This document shows positions 13,388 through 18,175 of a stretch of DNA of 18,175 nucleotides, in pieces. Made by a program: the position numbers and the translations under genes. Each line of letters starts with the position of its first letter. Position 1 is the stretch's first letter. Location of the stretch: positions 1 through 18,175 of the forward strand of contig DASZHC010000056.1 of assembly GCA_035938215.1 (NCBI GenBank). The letters are read 5' to 3'. The stretch is from DASZHC01 sp035938215 (GTDB lineage Bacteria; Verrucomicrobiota; Verrucomicrobiia; Chthoniobacterales; JAFAMB01). Under the pieces are notes generated by a model. The model saw only the letters and a list, made by a program, of their open reading frames with translations, searched no databases and was not told the origin of the DNA.

Positions 13388-16327
13388 ATGCAGACGGTTG
13401 CGAGCAATCCAGATCAGGCCGCAATAGATCGCTTTTGTCGGGAGATTGACAGAAACTTCTCCCTGATCGCCGGGGCAGGTGCTGGAAAAACCCGCGCGAT
13501 TGTCGAACGGATCGTAACAATCGCTCTAAAAGGCGGCGCTGATTTATTGCCCCGCCTTGTGGTCGTGACTTACACGAACAACGCGGCGCGCGAGTTTAGA
13601 CATCGAGTCCGGTCGGCTCTGCTGGAACGAATGAGCCGTGAATCCGCACGCGCAATTCTCGAGAAACTTGAGCTGACGTTCTTCGGGACAATTCACAGTT
13701 TCTGCATGAAACTGCTTCGGGAACATCAGGTCGAACTGCGTTTGCCGGATCAATTGACTCCTCCGGGAGCCCGTGCGCGAAATCAACTCTGGGAAACATT
13801 TGTCGGCAACGACGCGTTCAGTGTCCGATTTGCCGACGATGCACTCGTAAAGGAGCTCCTGCGATTTTGTACCTGGCAAGATATCCTCAATATCGCGCAA
13901 AGAATCCCTGAACCGATTCTTCGCGAACCGGAGTCTACTAATGCTCCCGTTCTGGATCTGGAGCCGTTGCGCTGTTGTTCTGTGAAATCGCAGAGCGTTC
14001 CTGCGCGGGACGAACTCTTGAAGAATTTCGAGCGGTTGCTAGCGGATATCGCAGCGGGCAAAACATCGTTGCAAATTCCGTTCCCTGACAGCAAGGCCGA
14101 GGGCTTGATCAGGGCTTATCAAGCCGTTGCGGGCCCTCTGATCAGCTGGCTTGAAGAGGCTTCATTGTCCGTTGCAACCAGGATCGTCCTGGAGTTTCAA
14201 AGGCATTGTTGGCGCCTCGGAATTGTGACCTACGACGACCAAGTCACTCTTTGTAAACGCCTTCTCAAAGATCAGGAGATTCTCGATCAGCTCCGAAGAC
14301 GTGAATACATAGTAATTCTTGATGAGGCGCAGGACACAGCGTTATCGATGTTCGAAATCTTGCTCGAACTTACGCGTCCTCCGGGCGCACTCGCCGGATC
14401 ATGGCCGGATTCCGGATCGGGTCCGCGCCAGGGCTGTTTTTGTATGGTTGGCGATCCGCGCCAGACAATTTATGAGCGTGCCGGGATCCAGTTTTATCAA
14501 AAACTGAATGAAGCGTTCCGCCGGAGGATTGGCGGTGAATTGGTTTTATTTCGAGTAACTAGACGCTGCGCGGCTGCCGTGGTTGCCGCTGTTAATCGCG
14601 TTTTTCGAAACTCGGCGCTTACCGAGCAGGAAATGCGTTATGACGACCTTGTTGCCTGCGAAGCAACCGGTGAAGGCTATGTGGGTCGAATCCAGATTCC
14701 GGCACTCGGCGCGGACCTGACGCAGGTCGAGAAGATCTTTGAGGAAGAGTGCCGTGTTCTTGCCGGCTGGCTCACCCAACAAAAAAAAGCGGGGCTCGGA
14801 ATTCAATCCTGGAACCAAGTCGCGATACTGGCGCCGAGGCACGATTGGTTGATTGCTTGCGCAGTTCATCTCGAAAGAGCCGGCCTGCGATACAGGTATC
14901 GGAACCAGAGGATTCCTTGGAGCAATCTGCCTGCCTTTACCTGGCCGGTTGCGCTGCTTTACACTGTGGCTCATCCGTGGGACCAATTTGAACGCATCGG
15001 GGTTCTCCGGGAAATTTTTGCGATATCCGATGCCGAGCTTGCGAAATGGGCTCTGGATCCTTACAGCGCCAGCCCAGCTTTGAAAGAGGCGCAAAGAGTG
15101 TTAGCGAATATCGAGGACGAACTGACTCTCGCGCCTCGTCGGACGCTCGCACGCATCGTCGATCGTCTTTTCGTTGAGTGCCAGTTGGCGGCCCGCTTTA
15201 GGATACTTGATGTTGATCCCGCCGGACTCGAAGTGTTCCGCCTTCTGGCGTTCGAAGCTGAAGGCAAACTGTTGCACGATTGGGTGGACGAATTGCTGGC
15301 TTTGCTGATTGAGAGTGCCGGCGAATCATTCGCATCGGCTGATGCGATCGAATTGATAACAACCTTTTCCGCCAAGGGGTTAGAATGGGACATGATAATT
15401 CCGCTCGGGTTCGGTCGCAGGATCTATCCGGGCCGAAATACCGGCTATCCGCTCTTTGTTACGAGCGGCCCTGACCAGCGTGTTATCTGGAATGCCGCGA
15501 GCCAGAGTATCGGGAGGGAGTCGGATGGACTCCATGCGGCCTGGCGTCGTTTGCTTTATGTTACGCTGACCCGGGCAAAGCACTCGCTCCTTATTCCCGC
15601 GATGAACTACGTCGACCCGAGAGACTCGTTCGCTGCGGCCTCTGGCTTTGATCTGGCCGGAATTGTGGAATTCGCCGGCCCGCTCAGTTCAATTCCGAAA
15701 ACGTTGCGCGACACTTGGGCTCAGCTCGATTTGCCGATTGATGTCGTAGACTTCAGGCAGGCGACTGCCCGATCCCTGAATGTGCCTGATCTGATTCGCC
15801 CCCACGCATTGGCGAAGGATGACGAGGTTGTGGAAAATCAGTTCACGGAGGATGCGGCGACCTATACCTACGGCCGCTGGTGGCACCTTTGGATCGAGAA
15901 ATTTCCCTGGAAAGCCTCGCGTAACGAGCAGGAGACCTACGCAGCTTCGATCGAACCTGACCTCCCGTTTGTGGATCGCGCCCGCGAAGAAACCGTGCTC
16001 TTTCTAAAATCTTCAGCGCTGACCACAATTCTTTCCACAGGCAAATGGTATCGTCCGGAAGTGAGTTTTTCGTTTCCGAAGGATGGAGCGCACTGGATCG
16101 AAGGCATCATCGATCTGGTTGTTGGAACTCAGTCCGACGAACTCTGGGTTATCGATTGGAAAACCAACCAGATCCCTTCTGAAACAACCGAAGACTATTT
16201 TGCCGCCGATCTCCGACGGAAATATCTTCCTCAACTCGAGGCCTACCGCGAGGTAATCGAGGAAGGGTTTCATAAGCGCATCGCCCGACTCCTCATCTAT
16301 TCGACCGTCCTGGGGCGGTTTGTGTGA
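13388..16327 (+). CDS. addA: AddA/RecB-like UvrD-family helicase-nuclease
   Basis: This 979-residue protein is a superfamily 1A 3'-5' DNA helicase with a C-terminal nuclease, expected to unwind and resect double-strand ends with the AddB-like partner for RecA loading. Visible motifs are Q (near 10), Walker A AGAGAGKT (28-35), Ia VVTYTNNAAREF, Ib TIHSFCMKLL, II DEAQD (312-316), III VGDPRQTIYERAG, IV FRVTRRC, V TTFSAKGLEWD and VI YVTLTRAKH. The nuclease shows GRWWHLWIEKFPW (His), Asp909 in EGIIDLVV, and Asp923 and Lys925 in VIDWKTNQ. It is shorter than Bacillus AddA (about 1230 residues) but no core motif is missing. It starts at ATG 13388, 108 bases after addB, with no other in-frame ATG near. 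Both nucleases look active. Confidence 0.9.
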   Translation: MQTVASNPDQAAIDRFCREIDRNFSLIAGAGAGKTRAIVERIVTIALKGGADLLPRLVVVTYTNNAAREFRHRVRSALLERMSRESARAILEKLELTFFGTIHSFCMKLLREHQVELRLPDQLTPPGARARNQLWETFVGNDAFSVRFADDALVKELLRFCTWQDILNIAQRIPEPILREPESTNAPVLDLEPLRCCSVKSQSVPARDELLKNFERLLADIAAGKTSLQIPFPDSKAEGLIRAYQAVAGPLISWLEEASLSVATRIVLEFQRHCWRLGIVTYDDQVTLCKRLLKDQEILDQLRRREYIVILDEAQDTALSMFEILLELTRPPGALAGSWPDSGSGPRQGCFCMVGDPRQTIYERAGIQFYQKLNEAFRRRIGGELVLFRVTRRCAAAVVAAVNRVFRNSALTEQEMRYDDLVACEATGEGYVGRIQIPALGADLTQVEKIFEEECRVLAGWLTQQKKAGLGIQSWNQVAILAPRHDWLIACAVHLERAGLRYRYRNQRIPWSNLPAFTWPVALLYTVAHPWDQFERIGVLREIFAISDAELAKWALDPYSASPALKEAQRVLANIEDELTLAPRRTLARIVDRLFVECQLAARFRILDVDPAGLEVFRLLAFEAEGKLLHDWVDELLALLIESAGESFASADAIELITTFSAKGLEWDMIIPLGFGRRIYPGRNTGYPLFVTSGPDQRVIWNAASQSIGRESDGLHAAWRRLLYVTLTRAKHSLLIPAMNYVDPRDSFAAASGFDLAGIVEFAGPLSSIPKTLRDTWAQLDLPIDVVDFRQATARSLNVPDLIRPHALAKDDEVVENQFTEDAATYTYGRWWHLWIEKFPWKASRNEQETYAASIEPDLPFVDRAREETVLFLKSSALTTILSTGKWYRPEVSFSFPKDGAHWIEGIIDLVVGTQSDELWVIDWKTNQIPSETTEDYFAADLRRKYLPQLEAYREVIEEGFHKRIARLLIYSTVLGRFV

Positions 16328-16330
16328 CCA

Positions 16331-16351
16331 TCTTTAAACGTTGTAGTTTAG
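16331..16351 (+). repeat. Repeat of the sequence preceding addB
   Basis: CTTTAAAC, seven bases, then TTTAGC occurs here three to four bases after the addA stop and again at 10475-10495 just before addB. Seventeen of 21 positions agree. A match of this size is only mildly unexpected in 18 kb, so this is a weak call. Confidence 0.25.
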
Positions 16352-16374
16352 CCGCTTACGGTCGTTCTGATGCC

Positions 16375-16588
16375 ATGTTGACATTTATTGCCAGAAACCA
16401 AGGATGCAAAGCCAGCGAAGTGGCTCCCTTGGACGGGATCAAGACGGCCGGTGCGGGATTAGAGTTTAACCGAAGCGATCGATCTTTTCGGCGTGAGTAA
16501 AGCGACTATCTCCAGTATCATGCAACGGGAGCACGATAAAGTGAGCGCGGGTCATCTGACGGGCCGGACCAGAAAAACGACACTTTAA
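16375..16588 (+). pseudogene. Frameshifted small helix-turn-helix protein
   Basis: From ATG 16375, frame 1 reads MLTFIARNQGCKASEVAPLD through KTAGAGL, then drifts into NRSDRSFRRE and a stop. The next frame, from 16463, reads SLTEAIDLFGVSKATISSIM and continues to the stop at 16586-16588. That stretch has the form of a helix-turn-helix (LFGVSKATIS). Removing one base near 16461 would join the two into a protein of about 70 residues. I infer a single-base insertion in a small DNA-binding protein, or a sequencing error. Its stop is 14 bases before the next ORF, suggesting a former two-gene unit. The family is not recognised. Confidence 0.45.
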
Positions 16589-16602
16589 TCGGAGGCACTT
16601 TT

Positions 16603-16785
16603 ATGACTGAACACGAAATTGCTGCGCTGGACGCGCAGACCTGGGCGGAGATCTGTTCTACACACTCAGTTTGGTGGCGGACTTGGATGCGGGCCGGTAA
16701 CCCGCAACGGGCGGCTACAGCACTAGAATTGGCGATTCTGGCCAGAGACGAACGAAATAAGGCCGTGAAAGCTATGGCGAGATGA
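16603..16785 (+). CDS. Small hypothetical protein (60 residues)
   Basis: I do not recognise it. The case for a real gene is a strong ribosome binding site, GGAGG seven bases before the ATG, and a sensible composition. The product is a soluble, mostly helical protein with an unusual Trp cluster (VWWRTW, residues 23-28) and an Ala-rich second helix (QRAATALELAILARDERNK). There is no signal peptide or membrane segment. It follows the frameshifted helix-turn-helix ORF by 14 bases, so the two may have been expressed together. Confidence 0.5.
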   Translation: MTEHEIAALDAQTWAEICSTHSVWWRTWMRAGNPQRAATALELAILARDERNKAVKAMAR

Positions 16786-16795
16786 GTAACCAAGC

Positions 16796-16848
16796 ATGGC
16801 GTAGACTTAGACTCTTGAATCTGAGTTTTACGCTCTGTACTATGCCAT
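16796..16848. terminator. Imperfect inverted repeat between convergent genes
   Basis: ATGGCGTAG (16796-16804) and CTATGCCAT (16840-16848) pair at 8 of 9 positions, and an inner ACTC/GAGT pair lies within. It sits between the plus-strand 60-residue ORF and the minus-strand heme protein, so it may act as a bidirectional terminator. There is no clear T tract. The element could instead be a recombination or protein-binding site. Confidence 0.3.
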
Positions 16849-16891
16849 CGTGGTAAAGGGCGGGCGTTGAAAGCGTGTGGAGAGTGCCGTG

Positions 16892-17797
16892 TCAACGAGA
16901 ACTGGACCGGCCGGCAAATAAAAGCACGATGATATTCGCGGCGACAAGCACAAATCCAAGAATACCTCCCCACCAGAGCAGAATGGTTCTGAGAGCCCTA
17001 TCGGCGGACGCGTCTGCCAGTTTCGCCGGTACGCTGACTATCTGGGCACCGACTACATCATTGAGTTTCCAACCAAAACCGTTGGCCGTTCCATAACTTC
17101 TCACCATTTCTATCGGAGCCGTTTCAACAGTGCTGTGGCAGATCAAACAGCTTGCATCGTCAACGCGAATTGGAGCGCAGAGATAAAGAGACTTTCCTTC
17201 AGGAGTTTCGCGGTGGCCCGTGACCTCGGTTCTTGCAGGGTTGTTCCGAAAGATGTTTACCACATCAGCCTCCCAGTCTACCGTGCGGTCCCGCGGATTT
17301 GTTGGATTAAGCGCGGCCTCTTTGTAGGAGAAATTTGGATACTGGCCTCGGAAATAATTGAAGTTCTCCGTTGAGGCATAAAAGGGGATTGACTGAGGGA
17401 AGAACTCAGGTGCCGGCAAATCACGTGGTGCTTGGCGAACGCTATCGATGATGCGCTGGCGAACATTCCCGACCACTTGTTTCTCATTAGGGCGGGGAAT
17501 GCTATCAATCGCTTTCTGGAGGGCAGCCGGAAGCTGCATATCTAAAATCTGAAAGACGCAGTTATTCGCTTTGTCGATTCTCGATTGCTCATGCTCCAAC
17601 AGGGGAGCGATCTGTTTGGTCGTATACAAGCGGGAAGCTCTGGCGGTCTGCATCATGACGCGCGAGTTTTCCAGAACCTGCTCTTCGGCGTTCTCTTGCA
17701 ACTGGCCACGAACGATGTATGCAGCCCCGAAGAAGCTTAAAACAAGAATCGGAATAAAAACGAGATTGAAGAAGATCAAAAGATTGGAAATCCGCAT
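16892..17797 (-). CDS. Membrane-anchored c-type heme protein (Tll0287-like/DUF3365)
   Basis: From ATG 17797 the 301-residue product has an N-terminal transmembrane segment (about 5-29, LLIFFNLVFIPILVLSFFGA), a periplasmic domain, and a second transmembrane segment (about 272-295). It ends eight residues later. The periplasmic part carries the DUF3365 hallmark NPTNPRDRTVDWEADVVNIFR (about 164-184) and one heme-attachment motif CLICH (Cys217, Cys220, His221). Such domains are taken to be redox or gas sensors, often as the input half of kinases or cyclases. Here no HAMP, kinase or cyclase follows, so it is stand-alone or truncated. A GTG at 17884 would add 29 residues, giving an N-terminus before the membrane segment that fits poorly. 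Maturation would need a cytochrome c assembly system not seen here. Confidence 0.83.
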   Translation of the reverse strand: MRISNLLIFFNLVFIPILVLSFFGAAYIVRGQLQENAEEQVLENSRVMMQTARASRLYTTKQIAPLLEHEQSRIDKANNCVFQILDMQLPAALQKAIDSIPRPNEKQVVGNVRQRIIDSVRQAPRDLPAPEFFPQSIPFYASTENFNYFRGQYPNFSYKEAALNPTNPRDRTVDWEADVVNIFRNNPARTEVTGHRETPEGKSLYLCAPIRVDDASCLICHSTVETAPIEMVRSYGTANGFGWKLNDVVGAQIVSVPAKLADASADRALRTILLWWGGILGFVLVAANIIVLLFAGRSSSR

Positions 17798-18017
17798 ACG
17801 CAAAGCAACACAGACCGCGAAGGAGCAAAGATCAGGCTTGTTACCCGCCCGATGCAAGGGTGAATTCACTCCTCCAGGGATCACGTTTGCACGGACGGAC
17901 TTTAACGTACGTTTGGTTCGTTTGGAGCACGGCGAAAAAGTCGATCTGGCGGTAAAATAGCCCGATCCAAGGCGATCCCGAATTGCTTCGGAACGTCAAA
18001 GTGTCAATCATGAGCGC

Positions 18018-18175
18018 ATGAGCGAAGACGATATCGGAGACGAGTTAAGAACGTACAAAGAGAAACTCGATGAACTGCGGGAAGATTTTATGTTTTTCCT
18101 CATGCACGATTTCGAAGCCACGAACAGAATCATTGAGAAAGCGAATCAGCGGGGCAATCCCCGTTATAATCAGTC
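18018..18175 (+). CDS. Hypothetical acidic helical protein, 5' part (runs off window)
   Basis: The frame is open from ATG 18018 to the window end: MSEDDIGDELRTYKEKLDEL, then FMFFLMHDFEATNRIIEKAN. It is acidic, charged and predicted helical, possibly coiled-coil. No family is recognised from the first 52 residues. No clear ribosome binding site is seen. A short ATG frame at 18010 stops at 18021, overlapping this start. Confidence 0.5.
   Translation, partial: MSEDDIGDELRTYKEKLDELREDFMFFLMHDFEATNRIIEKANQRGNPRYNQ

Noticed and set aside
10517..16327. A dedicated anti-phage helicase-nuclease system
   Set aside because: The two proteins carry the ordinary AddB/AddA architecture, and no extra defence gene (methylase, sensor or toxin) is adjacent. 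DNA repair is the simpler reading.
16786..16891. Possible integron attC site
   Set aside because: The imperfect palindrome lacks matching RYYYAAC and GTTRRRY core sites at its ends, and no integron integrase is present.
16518..16973. Minus-strand ORF of 151 codons
   Set aside because: It lies opposite the 60-residue ORF, is rich in Cys, Arg and Ser in shadow-like fashion, and has no domain. The plus-strand ORF has the better ribosome binding site.
17571..17960. Plus-strand ORF of 129 codons over the heme protein
   Set aside because: It is the antisense shadow of the Tll0287-like gene, with an Arg/Lys-rich composition expected from reading the opposite strand of a membrane segment.

Overview
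The window reads as a chromosomal segment of a Gram-negative bacterium with moderate GC. The LPS gene waaA and an AsmA-like envelope protein support a Gram-negative envelope. The C-terminus of the tyrosine integrase (HYWEVV followed by a YWSI ending), the intergenic palindromes and the REP-associated transposase together recall Verrucomicrobiota. That assignment is inference from remembered sequence style, not from a search. Most ORFs fall on long, tightly packed genes, separated by repeat-rich spacers.

Left part (1-2466), probable integrated island: the last codons of an off-window gene overlap a one-to-two-repeat ankyrin ORF by ATGA. On the minus strand lie an HExxH putative metallopeptidase and an overlapping small membrane-protein ORF. 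A tyrosine integrase (1201-2331, minus) sits directly 3' of tRNA-Glu(UUC) (2467-2539, minus), the usual layout for integration into a tRNA 3' end. Between integrase and tRNA is a cluster of GGTCG units spaced about one helical turn apart.

Core part (2540-9402): a minus-strand operon runs AsmA-like protein, rsmD (16S rRNA m2G966 methyltransferase), waaA (Kdo transferase), with start/stop overlaps at both junctions. glnE (glutamine synthetase adenylyl-removing/adenylyltransferase) is divergent from it on the plus strand. Two copies of a roughly 100-bp inverted-repeat element lie in the spacers beyond waaA and between the AsmA gene and glnE.

Repeat and RAYT part (9403-10516): a REP-associated tyrosine transposase (HUH/Y1) is flanked on both sides by duplicated GC-rich palindromic repeats, including a 120-bp segment present twice upstream.

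Helicase-nuclease part (10517-16327): an AddB-like protein (degenerate helicase plus PD-(D/E)XK nuclease) is followed by an AddA/RecB-like UvrD helicase-nuclease. Together they probably form a double-strand-break end-processing enzyme. The AddB-like subunit lacks the iron-sulfur cysteine set and the Walker A motif of Bacillus AddB.

Right part (16328-18175): a frameshifted helix-turn-helix ORF, a 60-residue ORF with a strong ribosome binding site, a convergent membrane-anchored c-type heme protein (Tll0287-like/DUF3365) with no effector domain, and the start of an acidic hypothetical gene cut by the window end. I found no CRISPR array, rRNA, prophage structural genes or clear new defence system.
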